Part shown: piece by piece, positions 1 through 9,199 of the stretch | How the letters are laid out: the number at the start of each line of letters is the position of its first letter | How positions within the stretch are numbered: the stretch's first letter is position 1 | Origin: a virus | DNA: 38,223 bases | IMG/VR virus record: IMGVR_UViG_3300010885_026776 | Span: 1 to 38,223 of that record | Strand: one strand, 5' to 3' | The notes under the pieces: generated by a model | What the model was told of the DNA's origin: nothing | The model's input: the letters and a program-made list of their open reading frames with translations, nothing else | Database searches by the model: none | Translations under genes and position numbers: made by a program

Positions 1-123
1 ATCCAGACCCTCGCGCCGTATGGGTATCAGTGGGCTTACTTCGAGACGTTCTTCGACCGGACTCTCCGCCGGCCATTGTATGGTCCGCTTGACGAGACAG
101 AATGGCAGCGGATCAAGGCTCTG
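1..123. repeat. Terminal direct repeat, left copy (circular closure)
   Basis: These 123 bases are identical to 38101-38223. The reading frame of the gene starting at 37894 passes from the right copy into position 1 without a break, so the two ends are the same piece of sequence. The simplest reading is the overlap of a circular assembly, giving a unit of 38,100 bp. A genuine short terminal redundancy cannot be excluded from sequence alone. Confidence 0.95.
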
Positions 124-510
124 CCGAACCCTGGTCCGTTTTACAAGTTCCGTATCCGTGGCGATCATTTGCTGATTAACCCGGCGCCAGCCACGCCGCT
201 CAGCACCATCGCGTTTGAATATGCAAGTTCCTGGTGCGTGACGGACAGTGGTGGAACGGCCAAAGCTGCCATCACAGCCGATACTGATCTATTCGTTTTC
301 CCTGAGCGTATCGTCCGAAAGGGGTTGATGTTCCGGTGGAAACAGATCAAAGGCCTGCCATACCAAGCCGACGAAGCCCAGTATTACAACCTTCTCAACA
401 ACTACATCGCTCGGGATAAGGTTAAACCCCGCATCAACGTCGCTCAGCCAGTTCAACCCGATATCAAGCCCGGCGTGTTTGTCCCCTCCGGCAACTGGCC
501 CGTCGTATGA
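1..510 (+). CDS. Head-tail adaptor / tail accessory protein, 3' part
   Basis: This is the downstream part of the gene that begins at 37894. Joining the two across the closure gives a 238-aa protein. It resembles the adaptor proteins that sit between portal and tail hub in short-tailed phages (P22 gp4-like or T7 tail-tubular-A-like roles); this is recalled family resemblance and gene order, not an alignment. Visible features are an aromatic-rich stretch near the join (YGYQWAYFETFF) and a basic RIVRKGLMFRWK segment near the C-terminal third. The gene ends in an ATGA overlap with the tail hub gene, fitting coupled translation of two tail-machine parts. A TTG at 76 is an internal codon, not a start. 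Confidence 0.75.
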   Translation: MQTLAPYGYQWAYFETFFDRTLRRPLYGPLDETEWQRIKALPNPGPFYKFRIRGDHLLINPAPATPLSTIAFEYASSWCVTDSGGTAKAAITADTDLFVFPERIVRKGLMFRWKQIKGLPYQADEAQYYNLLNNYIARDKVKPRINVAQPVQPDIKPGVFVPSGNWPVV

Positions 511-2090
511 GAGGGCCGCCAAACCTTCCCGTCCGAGCCGGTGCGCGTATCCCGCAGGTTAATCAAGCCTCCGGCCGTACCGTCACGATCCCTTCTCCTT
601 ACGAAGGTTGGAACGCAAACGGGAACTTGTCCAACATGCGGTCGTTGCAGGCTGTGCAGATGGATAACATCTTCCCTGATATAAGCGACGTTATGCTCCG
701 TCGTGGATCGGATACTTGGATCACTGGTGCTAACTCGGCGATTAAGTCGCTCCATGCGTATGAGAGCGCGTCTGGGGCGAAGCTCTTCGCCTCCACCACG
801 ACCAAGATCTACGACGCCACAACCACTGGGACCTTCGGTGCCTCCGTCGTTACTTGCACTTCCGGAGCCTGGTCCAGCACGAATATGTCTACTTCCGGCG
901 GTCAGTTCCTCGTCATGGTCAATGGCGTGGACTCGATGCAGGTTTATGATGGCTCGACTTGGAACGCTATTACCGGGATTAGCACCCCTGCCATTACTGG
1001 TGTAGCTACTACGGCTTTGTCGTATGTTGTTCAGCATCAGCGTCGGCTTTGGTTCGTCAAAGCCAATTCAATGGATTTGTACTATCTTCCTGTTGACTCC
1101 TACGCCGGGGCAGCTTCTGTTTTCCCTGTCGGACCGTTGTTCAAAAAGGGTGGAAAAGTCACTGCAATTGGAACCTGGACCGTCGATGGCGGGACAGGGA
1201 GCCAAGACTTCTTTGTCATCGTAACTTCGGCTGGGGAACTCGCCGTCTACCAAGGCACCGATCCGGCGGATGCTACCAAGTGGTCTCTCGTCGGTGTGTA
1301 CGAGGCCGGAAAGCCCGTCGGCACCAGGCCCTTCGCTGACTTCGGTGGGGATCTTCTCTACTTGTCCGAGAACGGTCTTTTCCCTGTTTCGGAGTTCCTC
1401 CAGTCTGCTATCCTCGATGTGACAAAGGCTGTGAATTTCCTCGTCCAAGGAGCTTACCTCCCGATGGTGGAGGCTTATAAAACCGTCGCCGGTTGGCAGG
1501 TTTTAGCCTTCCGCCGTGGGAACTTTCTCCTCATAAACCTTCCCGTCGCGGCGGATACGACGTCCGTCCAGTTCGTAATGAACCTCACGACTAAGGCTTG
1601 GTGTCGGTTTCTAAATTGGAATGCTTCTTGTTTCTGCGAGTCTGGCGGAAACCTCTATTTCGCTGTCGGGACAAAAGTCTATCTCGCTTGGACCGGGACT
1701 TCCGACTCCGGCGTCACTATCCAAGGCGACGTCATTGCCGCCTATAATGGCTTCGGCTACGGACAGGAAAAGCAAATAACCCTCGTCCGCCCGCATGTTT
1801 CGATCGACGGGAGCGTGTCTTTCAAGCTCTCCCTCGACACAGACTTTCGCTCCTATGAAGGCAGTTCCCAGGTCACCTACACAACCGGGACAGGGACTGG
1901 TATCTGGGGTTCCAGCCTCTGGGACGGCGCTCTCTGGTCTGCCGGCACTACCCCACTCAAGCCGACATGGACCACTGTCCCATGCGATATCGGCTTCTTG
2001 CACGCTTTTCGCTTGCAGATACTTTCAAGCAGTGCTACCGTCTCATGGACGGCGACCAATTTCCTATACACTCCTGCCGGGGTCTTGTGA
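507..2090 (+). CDS. Tail hub / packaged-DNA stabilisation protein (P22 gp10-like)
   Basis: The product is 527 aa. After a short basic N-terminus it has a PSPYEGWNANGNL segment followed by MDNIFPDISDVMLRRG. This block (an EGWN-type start, then an acidic 'npD' and 'lRrG' region) is typical of the gp10-like stabilisation or hub proteins of podoviruses and related prophages. The rest is Gly/Ser/Thr-rich and beta-strand-rich with repeated short strands, consistent with a propeller or beta-rich tail hub. It follows the adaptor gene with an ATGA overlap and ends in a GTGA overlap with the GNAT gene. The role in closing the portal and building the tail is inferred from family and gene order. Confidence 0.72.
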   Translation: MRGPPNLPVRAGARIPQVNQASGRTVTIPSPYEGWNANGNLSNMRSLQAVQMDNIFPDISDVMLRRGSDTWITGANSAIKSLHAYESASGAKLFASTTTKIYDATTTGTFGASVVTCTSGAWSSTNMSTSGGQFLVMVNGVDSMQVYDGSTWNAITGISTPAITGVATTALSYVVQHQRRLWFVKANSMDLYYLPVDSYAGAASVFPVGPLFKKGGKVTAIGTWTVDGGTGSQDFFVIVTSAGELAVYQGTDPADATKWSLVGVYEAGKPVGTRPFADFGGDLLYLSENGLFPVSEFLQSAILDVTKAVNFLVQGAYLPMVEAYKTVAGWQVLAFRRGNFLLINLPVAADTTSVQFVMNLTTKAWCRFLNWNASCFCESGGNLYFAVGTKVYLAWTGTSDSGVTIQGDVIAAYNGFGYGQEKQITLVRPHVSIDGSVSFKLSLDTDFRSYEGSSQVTYTTGTGTGIWGSSLWDGALWSAGTTPLKPTWTTVPCDIGFLHAFRLQILSSSATVSWTATNFLYTPAGVL

Positions 2091-2545
2091 AAAAAGTCCT
2101 GACTAATTGCGATAATCTCTTCGGGCCTTGGATAGCCAATCAACTAGGCTTTCCGTGGTTTCAAGGTCGAGGATCAACAATTGGGCTGATGGATTTGAAG
2201 ATAGGTCCTGTCGCTGCGGCGATGTTTGAGGGTTATAATGGCGCCAGTATCATGGTCCATTTGGCCTCGAAAAACAAAGCCTGGTTGAATAGAGAGTTTT
2301 TGTGGTATGTCTGCCACTATCCGTTTGAAGAGTTGAAAGTCCACAAAGTCATTGCACCGATTGAGAGTGATAACTTTGATTCGATTAGATGGACTGAACA
2401 TTTCGGTTTTACGCTAGAGGCCACCCTCGAAGCTGCTGCCCCGAAAGGGGATTTACTGATCTACACGATGAGAAAAGATCAGTGCAAATGGCTTCAATTA
2501 GAGGGTTTATATCGTGGGCAAGCCAAAAGCGCCAGCAGCACCTGA
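2087..2545 (+). CDS. GNAT-like N-acetyltransferase
   Basis: Starting at the GTG at 2087, which overlaps the stop of the hub gene (GTGA), the product is 152 aa. The order of segments fits a small phage GNAT: a strand with an ASIMVHLASKN-like acceptor region, an FLWYVCHYPF helix, then VHKVIAPIESDNFDSIRW, in which a neighbour 'N..s.rw.e.lGF' acetyl-CoA-binding pattern is seen (TEHFGFTLEATL), and a terminal DLLIYTMRKDQCKWL strand. An earlier in-frame start near 1967 would overlap the hub gene by about 120 bases and is unlikely. Such acetyltransferases occur among structural genes of several podoviruses. The substrate is unknown. Confidence 0.7.
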   Translation: MKKVLTNCDNLFGPWIANQLGFPWFQGRGSTIGLMDLKIGPVAAAMFEGYNGASIMVHLASKNKAWLNREFLWYVCHYPFEELKVHKVIAPIESDNFDSIRWTEHFGFTLEATLEAAAPKGDLLIYTMRKDQCKWLQLEGLYRGQAKSASST

Positions 2546-3431
2546 TTACGCAGCAGCAGCGGACAAACAAGGCGCTGCGAACGTCAACGCCGCTGTCGCT
2601 ACGAACCGGCTGAACCAAGCCGATCAGGTCGGGCCTTACGGCTCGCTGAAATATACCTACGGGGATCAGGGAAGTGGTCGGGGTTACACCGATCCGCAGA
2701 CTGGACAATGGATACCCCAAGTCACAGCCACCACGACGCTTGATCCAGCACAGCAGAAGTTGCTGGATCAGAATAACCAAATCTCGACGAGTCTGAATGA
2801 CTTGGCGCAGAAGGGGATTGGTTATGTCGGGCAGGCTTCCGCGAATCCTGCAAGGGCGTCGGATTTTCAATCGCTGAATAATGGTTTGGCCCTTAGCCCA
2901 AGCGTTGGAACCGAACAGCGGGATCAGATCACCAACGCTTACATGGCGAGATTGCAGCCTTATCTCGACCACGACAAGGCCGCGCTGGACACACAGCTCT
3001 CCAATCAAGGCATCCACCGAGGCTCCGATGCTTATGGTTACAGCCAGCAAGTCCTCGGCCGGAACCAGAATGACCAGCGTATTGCTGCCTTGCTCGCCGG
3101 TGATCAAGCCCAACAGACACAATTCAACCAGGGTCTGGCGTCGAGCCAGTTCCAAAACCAAGCCCAGCAACTCGCGATCCAGCAGGCAGATTACTTCAAG
3201 AATCAGCCGCTGAACATGCTGAACGCTCTGAGGTCTGGGAACCAAGTCACAACCCCGCAGTTTGGGAATGTAACAGCAGGGTCTAACATCGGGGCGGCAC
3301 CGATTTATCAAGCTACAAATGACCAGTACAATGCGGCTTTGAATGCTTACAAAGCCCAGATGGCTGGTTTCGGTGGCATCCTCGGCGGTATTGGCAGCTT
3401 AGGTTCTGCCGCGATCGGGAAGTGGGGTTAA
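2514..3431 (+). CDS. Internal virion / tail structural protein, Ala- and Gln-rich
   Basis: The product is 305 aa and begins with MGKPKAPAAPDYAAAADKQG, a start common to podovirus internal virion or ejection proteins, followed by a VGPYGSLKYTYGD segment. The middle is rich in Ala, Gln and Asn and looks helical; the last 25 residues are Gly-rich (FGGILGGIGSLGSAAIG), suggesting a membrane-active tail. The GTG start at 2514 has GAGGG a few bases upstream and overlaps the GNAT gene by 32 bases. Position between tail hub and the giant internal protein supports a DNA-ejection role. This is family resemblance plus inference. Confidence 0.65.
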   Translation: MGKPKAPAAPDYAAAADKQGAANVNAAVATNRLNQADQVGPYGSLKYTYGDQGSGRGYTDPQTGQWIPQVTATTTLDPAQQKLLDQNNQISTSLNDLAQKGIGYVGQASANPARASDFQSLNNGLALSPSVGTEQRDQITNAYMARLQPYLDHDKAALDTQLSNQGIHRGSDAYGYSQQVLGRNQNDQRIAALLAGDQAQQTQFNQGLASSQFQNQAQQLAIQQADYFKNQPLNMLNALRSGNQVTTPQFGNVTAGSNIGAAPIYQATNDQYNAALNAYKAQMAGFGGILGGIGSLGSAAIGKWG

Positions 3432-3432
3432 C

Positions 3433-4341
3433 ATGGCTGGAAGCATCGCCGCGCCAACGGCTGATTTGGCGAAGATCACCATTCCGACAGGGTATGAGGC
3501 GGATCAAGCAAAAATTGCGACTCGGCAGGCTCTGGCGAAGACTATGCTCGAACAGGGGCTTTCGCAGGAACCGATGGTTTCGCCGCTGCAAGTACTCGGC
3601 CATTGGGCACAGACCTGGGCCGGGAAGTCGTTGCAAGACGACTCGGTTAAAGATCAGACGAACTTGAACTATCGGGTTCGGGATCAGCAAAATGCAGAGA
3701 TTGACCAGCTGAATGATCCGAATATCCCTCTGGATCAGAAGGTGATTTGGGCACTCAAGCATCCGCTGGTGGGTGAAGCGGCTAAGCCCTTTATTGAGGC
3801 TTTTACCTCTCGGCTGAAAAATCGTGAAGGTTATGTTGCAGGCGATCCCTATCATCGGACACATGGGCAAATTCCTTCTGGTCAGTATGTTCCACCGAAC
3901 CCGGCAACGTCCGATCTAGTTTTAAGCCAAGATGGAAATTACCTTGTTCCTAACTATCTGCTTATTGGCGCAAAGGCAGCTTCTCAAGGTTTGCCTGTGG
4001 CAGTTCCAGGACCGGAGGGCCAGTCGCAGGATCTTTACCCTCGCTCTATGCCAGTTCCTCAAATGCCGGGGACTGCTGGTCTGGCCTCTGCCATGGGTCA
4101 GGCTCGTGGGATGGCACCTGTGGCTGACAATCCTGCGCCACAAATCCTCCAGTCCGCTTCGACTTCCAAACTCATCTCCCCCGAGGATGCACAACGAGTG
4201 GCTTCTTCCCTCGGTCCGAATGGCCAAGCGGCGTTTGAAAACTGGCGGAAACAAAACGGCATCCAAATCGGAAAGCAAGTTAATGGCCAGACCTACTATC
4301 AAGTCAATGGGGCTTGGTATGACAATCCGGAGGGACGCTGA
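3433..4341 (+). CDS. Putative internal virion protein
   Basis: The product is 302 aa. The N-terminus carries a PTGYEADQAKIATRQALAK segment followed by a helical MLEQGL region, a pattern seen in small virion proteins encoded beside ejection proteins. The middle is Pro/Gly-rich and of low complexity. The C-terminus is compact and charged (ISPEDAQRVASSLGPNG, then a NWRKQNGIQIG segment). The ATG at 3433 lies one base after the previous stop, and the gene ends in a TGATG overlap with the 1048-aa gene. No catalytic motif is visible. The structural role is inferred from its place in the tail/ejection cluster. Confidence 0.55.
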   Translation: MAGSIAAPTADLAKITIPTGYEADQAKIATRQALAKTMLEQGLSQEPMVSPLQVLGHWAQTWAGKSLQDDSVKDQTNLNYRVRDQQNAEIDQLNDPNIPLDQKVIWALKHPLVGEAAKPFIEAFTSRLKNREGYVAGDPYHRTHGQIPSGQYVPPNPATSDLVLSQDGNYLVPNYLLIGAKAASQGLPVAVPGPEGQSQDLYPRSMPVPQMPGTAGLASAMGQARGMAPVADNPAPQILQSASTSKLISPEDAQRVASSLGPNGQAAFENWRKQNGIQIGKQVNGQTYYQVNGAWYDNPEGR

Positions 4342-7300
4342 TGCCCCAGGTTACTGATCCGAATGTTTTGGCGCAGCTTCAAGGCCCGCAGCCGAATGTT
4401 CAGCCACAACCCTTCCCTGGTGCGCAGGTACCGTCCCAGATCCCGATCTACGGCAATCCAGCGAAGGTGCAGGCTCAGCAGAACGAGGCTACTCGTATTC
4501 GCTTGAGCGAGAAATCCGGCCAGCGAGAGGATAAAAATCTTCAAAACACGCTGGAAAACACCGGCTTTGACAACCGTACTCGGCTTCGTACTGAGTATGC
4601 GCAGCTTCCGGAAGTCAAAGCCTATCGGACTGTCCTGCCAATTTTGATGGCGGGCTTGAACACTGATCCAAACCCTGGTGGGGATAATGCTCTACTTTAC
4701 TCTTATGCCAAGGTCATGGACCCTTTGACCGGTGCTCTGCAAGGTGAGCAGCGTTCGGCGGCGGAAGCTGATTCAGCAGCTCGCGCTTTCGTGGCGAGGC
4801 TAAAGAAAGAGCTGAATATCGACGAGGGTGGTAACCTTTCCCCCACCATGCGGGACCAATTCCGTCGGGAGATGGATCGGAAAGTCAGGGCTCTCGGAGA
4901 CTCCGCTAAGTTTTACCATAACCGTTACGCTACTTTGGCTCAACGGTATAAGATGGACCCGATGGAGATTGTTGGGGACTTTGACTTTGCACCGTTTGAA
5001 GAGAAGTATAAGGAGACTCGGCAGAGACTTGGTTGGGATAAACCTCCAGTAGCGGAACCGCAAGGTCAACTCGCCGCCGGAGATAAGATGACGACGAAAG
5101 TCCCGCCGGAAATGCAGACGGATTATGAGGCCTATCTGGCTAATCATCCGAAGCTTGATCCTCAGGATTATAAGGCTTTTGTTGACACCTTGTACCAGCA
5201 CTATGGGTTCGGTGTTGGCGGAAGCCCTGAAGCCAGTGCAGCTTTTGTTGAGGCTTATAACGCTGGCAAACCTACTGTTCGGACTATTCCTGGTCCTGAT
5301 GAAAGGATGAATTTCCTTCAAAAGGCGGCGAGTAACGCCGCGGCTGACAAGGGCGCGGTCGGCGATCTGTACGCCGGTGGGATGAACTACGGCAACGCTA
5401 CGATGCTTGGATTGCCAGAACTGCTCAGCGGTGAAGGTGGCCGCTACCTCAAAGGTATGGCGGATAAGGAACATCCTGTCTCCGCCTTTGTCGGGGATGT
5501 AGCCGGTTCGATCCTTCCGACTGCACTTGGAACCGCTGGCTTTGCCAAGGCCGGTCTGGGTCCAATCGGGGCGGATATTCTCGCCAATGCCGGCTATGGA
5601 GCGGCGCGAGGGACCACTGGGGCGGAGGATGGCTCACGTCTATCTGGGGCCGCGTTTGGGACCGGTATTGGCGCGGGTGGTGCTCTAGTGGGACGAGTTT
5701 TGACCAAGGGCGCTCGCGGGTTCACTTCACCAGAAACTCAAAGCGCAATTGACAATCTGCTGGCAGAGCAGGAGTTTGACATCCCGAGCGCGAGGGAGGG
5801 GAATCTTCCAGCCTTGCCGACGGAAATGCAGGGCCTGGACGAAGCCGGACTGAAAGCCGTTGCGGACAAAGCCCGTCAGCATTTGGCTCTGAATAAAGCC
5901 ATTGAAGAGCAAAACGCTCTTCGGAAGGCAGAAGCTGATGCCGCGAATAGGAACACCCAAAATCAATACAACTTCGAAAATCGAAATGCCGAAGGTTCTC
6001 TCGAAGCCAATCGTGGGAAGCTGGAACAGGCTGTTGCCCAGATAGCTGAACAGAATAAAATCAAACAGCAGCAGCTGCTTGCAGCCCGCGGGTTTGGTAA
6101 AGCTGGAATCGAGGATCAGCAGCGGCTTCTCGCCCTGGCGGAGGAAAGCTACCCGACGACGAAGAATGGGATCGTTCTGGCTAATCCAGAGCTTAATAGG
6201 CTGGAAGTTCGGTCTTCGCCGGCTGATCCGATTTTGCAAGAGCCTAAGCTTCAACAGAGTCCGCATGAGCCGGACAAGGTCTTGAATGACCGCATCTCCA
6301 TGATCGAAAAGCATCTTGGTCTGGATAATACAGGCGGTAAGGCTACTATCCCTCCAGTCGATCTGACTACCTTGCAACGGGTTGGTCTGGGTCATCTGGA
6401 AGGAACTTTACAAGACATTCCTGGCATCCGCGGGATTCGGGAGAATACTTTTAAAGGCTGGTCTCGGCGGAAATCTGCTGAGGTCTTGCAATTTATTGGC
6501 AAGGCTTTGCCAGAGGATATTAATGCTGGGTACACGGCCAATGACTATGTTCATAAAGCCTTGACGGAAGGGTATGAGACCTTGCGCCCGCATATCGGTG
6601 GGGAGGTTACTAAGACTTTCAAAAATATGCTTGGAGCCTTGGAATTTGACTTCCTCCGAGGCGCGCAGAATGTTGAAGGCGGTCTAGCCGAACGAGCGAG
6701 CCTCTGGCAAGATATTAAAAACGCAACGGACTATCTGACCCAAAGCGGAAACTTCGATGGCGAGGCTTATCAGAAATTCTCCAGTGAACTTCGCATGGTT
6801 ATGCGGTCTCTCGGCGCAAAGGCTAACAACGAGACACAAACTGTCGCGCAGCAGAAGGCTTTGCAAGCTGTCGAAAACATTTCCAAAGCCGCAGATGAAC
6901 TTGTCGCTACGTCTAACCCGGCGGCGGGGAAGAGGCTGAAGGCTCTGAATAAAGCCTGGGCACGGCAGCTTCGACTCGATGTAGCGAGTGGGACTGGTCC
7001 GGCGCCTTTGGCGGAAGGTGTTCCTAGTCCGAAAGAATACGTCTCTGGTATTCGTCGTATGTCCCCGGCGGAGAGGGATGCTGGGGTTCCACGAGACTTC
7101 TCCCGCGGCAAAGCCATGGATCAGGGTCCGGCTCTGGAAGCCGAACGAGTCCTTGGTGATCGCCCAAGCCGAGAAGGCAGCCTCAAGGGTGTTGGACTAG
7201 GTCTTGGAGCCTTGGCCACAGGTGCAGGCGGTGTTGCCGTTGGGTCTACGTCTCTCCTGGCTGCTCCCGCAATCCTCGCTGGGGTTGGTATTACGGCTTA

Positions 7301-7487
7301 CACTCCGGGACTGAAGCGACTTACACAAACCATGCTGGATGGGAAGCTTGGCGCCTCAGCCGACGTTATCTTGGCAACAATTCGTCGTGATCCTGAGATG
7401 AGGAAAGCCGGAGCAACTATCCCCTCAGAGGCTCTTCAAAAACTTATCACCCAAGTCATTCGCGCTAAAGCCCAAGGAGGCAACTAA
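4341..7487 (+). CDS. Large internal virion (DNA ejection) protein
   Basis: At 1048 aa this is the largest gene in the genome. From N to C it shows a Gln/Pro-rich start, long charged helical stretches, a Gly/Ala-rich hydrophobic region near residues 350-460 that could insert in membrane, a coiled-coil-prone segment with many Glu, Gln and Asn near residues 500-590, and a second Gly/Ala hydrophobic hairpin near residues 950-1000. This architecture matches the large ejection proteins that podoviruses send into the host envelope. I looked for a lysozyme or transglycosylase catalytic motif and did not recognise one. It overlaps its neighbours by one base at each end (TGATG, TAATG). Confidence 0.65.
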   Translation: MPQVTDPNVLAQLQGPQPNVQPQPFPGAQVPSQIPIYGNPAKVQAQQNEATRIRLSEKSGQREDKNLQNTLENTGFDNRTRLRTEYAQLPEVKAYRTVLPILMAGLNTDPNPGGDNALLYSYAKVMDPLTGALQGEQRSAAEADSAARAFVARLKKELNIDEGGNLSPTMRDQFRREMDRKVRALGDSAKFYHNRYATLAQRYKMDPMEIVGDFDFAPFEEKYKETRQRLGWDKPPVAEPQGQLAAGDKMTTKVPPEMQTDYEAYLANHPKLDPQDYKAFVDTLYQHYGFGVGGSPEASAAFVEAYNAGKPTVRTIPGPDERMNFLQKAASNAAADKGAVGDLYAGGMNYGNATMLGLPELLSGEGGRYLKGMADKEHPVSAFVGDVAGSILPTALGTAGFAKAGLGPIGADILANAGYGAARGTTGAEDGSRLSGAAFGTGIGAGGALVGRVLTKGARGFTSPETQSAIDNLLAEQEFDIPSAREGNLPALPTEMQGLDEAGLKAVADKARQHLALNKAIEEQNALRKAEADAANRNTQNQYNFENRNAEGSLEANRGKLEQAVAQIAEQNKIKQQQLLAARGFGKAGIEDQQRLLALAEESYPTTKNGIVLANPELNRLEVRSSPADPILQEPKLQQSPHEPDKVLNDRISMIEKHLGLDNTGGKATIPPVDLTTLQRVGLGHLEGTLQDIPGIRGIRENTFKGWSRRKSAEVLQFIGKALPEDINAGYTANDYVHKALTEGYETLRPHIGGEVTKTFKNMLGALEFDFLRGAQNVEGGLAERASLWQDIKNATDYLTQSGNFDGEAYQKFSSELRMVMRSLGAKANNETQTVAQQKALQAVENISKAADELVATSNPAAGKRLKALNKAWARQLRLDVASGTGPAPLAEGVPSPKEYVSGIRRMSPAERDAGVPRDFSRGKAMDQGPALEAERVLGDRPSREGSLKGVGLGLGALATGAGGVAVGSTSLLAAPAILAGVGITAYTPGLKRLTQTMLDGKLGASADVILATIRRDPEMRKAGATIPSEALQKLITQVIRAKAQGGN

Positions 7488-8896
7488 TGGCTTTCGATGG
7501 TTCCGGGAACTACACCCCACCAAGCCCTCCGACCTTTCCAGCCGTATCTGGGAATGTTATCAGTTCGACCTATTTCAACGCAACGATTAATGACATTGCG
7601 ACGGCGCTGAGTAACGTCATCTGCCGCGATGGGCAATCGACAGTGACAGCGAATATCTCGCTGAACTCACACAAGCTGACGAGTGTGACTGATCCGACGA
7701 ACGCGCAAGATGCGATGACGTTGAATTACTTCAACTCGAATACCGGCACGGCTACCACGACTGCTATTGCTGCAGCCATAACGGCCTTCAAAGCCGCGAC
7801 AAATAACTTCACCGCTCGGAATGAGTTTGCTTATAATCCGACCGGGACGATCACGGCTGATCTATCGACGCTGTTCCGCGGAACAAGTGTGGAGGTTAGC
7901 TCAACTTCCGACAACGGTGTTTCCGCCGCTACGCCAGGAACGAATATTCCAACCCTCTTCAATGTCTCGCACTTCTTCGGTGGGTCAGCCATCAACGACG
8001 GCCGCAACGCTCTTGGGGTTCACTTGCACCAGACCGCTGCAACAGCGTCTTCGAATACATACAAGCTCTTCACCGCAGGGTATTTCTTTGCCGACACGGC
8101 TTATAACGAAGGCGGGACTGGGGGATCGCCTAAGGGCACTCTCTACGGCCTTGGGTCTGACGTTTGGTTGAAAGTCGGAGCGACGAATTGGGCAGGGTTG
8201 ATTGGGATGGAAACCAATGTCTGCGTCGAGACTGGCGCCAATGCGGATAAGGTTGTTGGTGTAGCATCTTTGATCTGGCCGGGGCATAGGGTCGCCGGAA
8301 CGACTGTTGATGCGGCTTATTGGGCTACTTCCGCCAGTTCGACAAAGCATCTGAATGGTATCCAGTTTGACGATAATGGTGGATACTTCCCCGTCGAGAC
8401 GACTGGCACGCTCTGGAAAGCTACTGGCACTGGCGTGACGGTGAGCCAAGGGTTGGACTTCTCCGGTATCACGATCACGAACTTTATGCTTCGTGGGAAT
8501 GGGACGATTTCGACTACTTCGACAGGGGATGCAACCAGTGTTGCGACCGGGGCTATCCGCTCGTCGGGTGGGCTTGGTGTGGCGAAGAACCTGGCTCTCG
8601 GTGGGCTGTGTATCCATACCGCGAAGGATATTGTCGTTCCGTTGACTGGTGAAACCGTCACGATCGGAGCGGCGAAGCTTGTAACCATTATCAACCCCGC
8701 CGGAACGCTGGCAAATTTGACAATTGTTCTTCCAACCGCGGCAGGAGATGGGGATACTCGGACAGTAACCTTTAGCCAAGCCATCACGACACTGGCCTGG
8801 ACCGGGATGACTTCCGGCTTCCCCACCACGATGGCCCGGAATGCATCTTTCAGTGCGGTTTGGGACTCACGTTCTTCAACTTGGTTTGTAGGGTAA
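7487..8896 (+). CDS. Tail fibre protein
   Basis: The product is 469 aa. The N-terminal 90 residues have the FDGSGNYTPPSPPTFPAVSG start and a following ISLNSHKLTSVTDPTNAQDA segment, a well-known signature of virion-attached phage fibres (the 'n.kItnvadP....DAvt..y' block). The middle is Gly/Thr/Ser-rich with short beta repeats, and the C-terminal 80 residues read as a beta-stranded module ending in a RSSTWFVG terminus. It lies directly after the ejection protein (TAATG overlap). Host-receptor recognition is inferred. The variable central region is where host range would be set. Confidence 0.8.
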   Translation: MAFDGSGNYTPPSPPTFPAVSGNVISSTYFNATINDIATALSNVICRDGQSTVTANISLNSHKLTSVTDPTNAQDAMTLNYFNSNTGTATTTAIAAAITAFKAATNNFTARNEFAYNPTGTITADLSTLFRGTSVEVSSTSDNGVSAATPGTNIPTLFNVSHFFGGSAINDGRNALGVHLHQTAATASSNTYKLFTAGYFFADTAYNEGGTGGSPKGTLYGLGSDVWLKVGATNWAGLIGMETNVCVETGANADKVVGVASLIWPGHRVAGTTVDAAYWATSASSTKHLNGIQFDDNGGYFPVETTGTLWKATGTGVTVSQGLDFSGITITNFMLRGNGTISTTSTGDATSVATGAIRSSGGLGVAKNLALGGLCIHTAKDIVVPLTGETVTIGAAKLVTIINPAGTLANLTIVLPTAAGDGDTRTVTFSQAITTLAWTGMTSGFPTTMARNASFSAVWDSRSSTWFVG

Positions 8897-8905
8897 GGAG
8901 AGTTT

Positions 8906-9124
8906 ATGTCGTTCGCAGTTGTTCCTGTCAAGACCATTGATGCGATCTATGGGTATTTGATCCAGCGTCCAATGGTCGAGGTCGAGGGGCTGGTTAAAAG
9001 CCTTCGAGACGAGACGAAGGAGCTTGAGGTTTTTAACAAGAAACTAGAGCAGGAAAGGCTGGCGGAGAAAGCCGGGAAAAGGCCTGCTGCAAAGGTTCCG
9101 ACGACTGAAGAAGGGAAAGCTTAA
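8906..9124 (+). CDS. Small unknown protein with charged helical C-terminus
   Basis: The product is 72 aa. The ATG at 8906 has GGAGAG about 6 bases upstream. The N-terminal 25 residues are mildly hydrophobic (SFAVVPVKTIDAIYGYLIQ); the rest is a strongly charged Lys/Glu helix. It stands between the fibre gene and the XhlA-like gene. I do not recognise the family. A chaperone or small virion or lysis accessory would fit the position, but nothing in the sequence decides this. Confidence 0.6.
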   Translation: MSFAVVPVKTIDAIYGYLIQRPMVEVEGLVKSLRDETKELEVFNKKLEQERLAEKAGKRPAAKVPTTEEGKA

Positions 9125-9199
9125 ATGACTTTTATCTGGTTTACTGGTCGTTGGACTGGCTTGCCGCAGTGGGTAATAGTCAGCGGAAAGGCACCGTGA
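9125..9199 (+). CDS. Possible 24-aa peptide
   Basis: A short frame starts one base after the previous stop, with GAAGGG about 8 bases upstream, and ends in a TGATG overlap with the next gene. The peptide is aromatic-rich (MTFIWFTGRWTGLPQWVIV). The tight fit between two genes supports translation, perhaps mainly to couple the next gene, but the length is too short to be sure. Confidence 0.35.
   Translation: MTFIWFTGRWTGLPQWVIVSGKAP

Noticed and set aside
1967-2086. Longer N-terminus for the GNAT gene
   Set aside because: It would overlap the tail hub by about 120 bases, whereas the GTG at 2087 gives a normal GTGA junction and family-like length.
7985-8779. 264-codon open frame antisense to the tail fibre gene
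   Set aside because: No family resemblance or start site; it is a by-product of codon use in the fibre gene.
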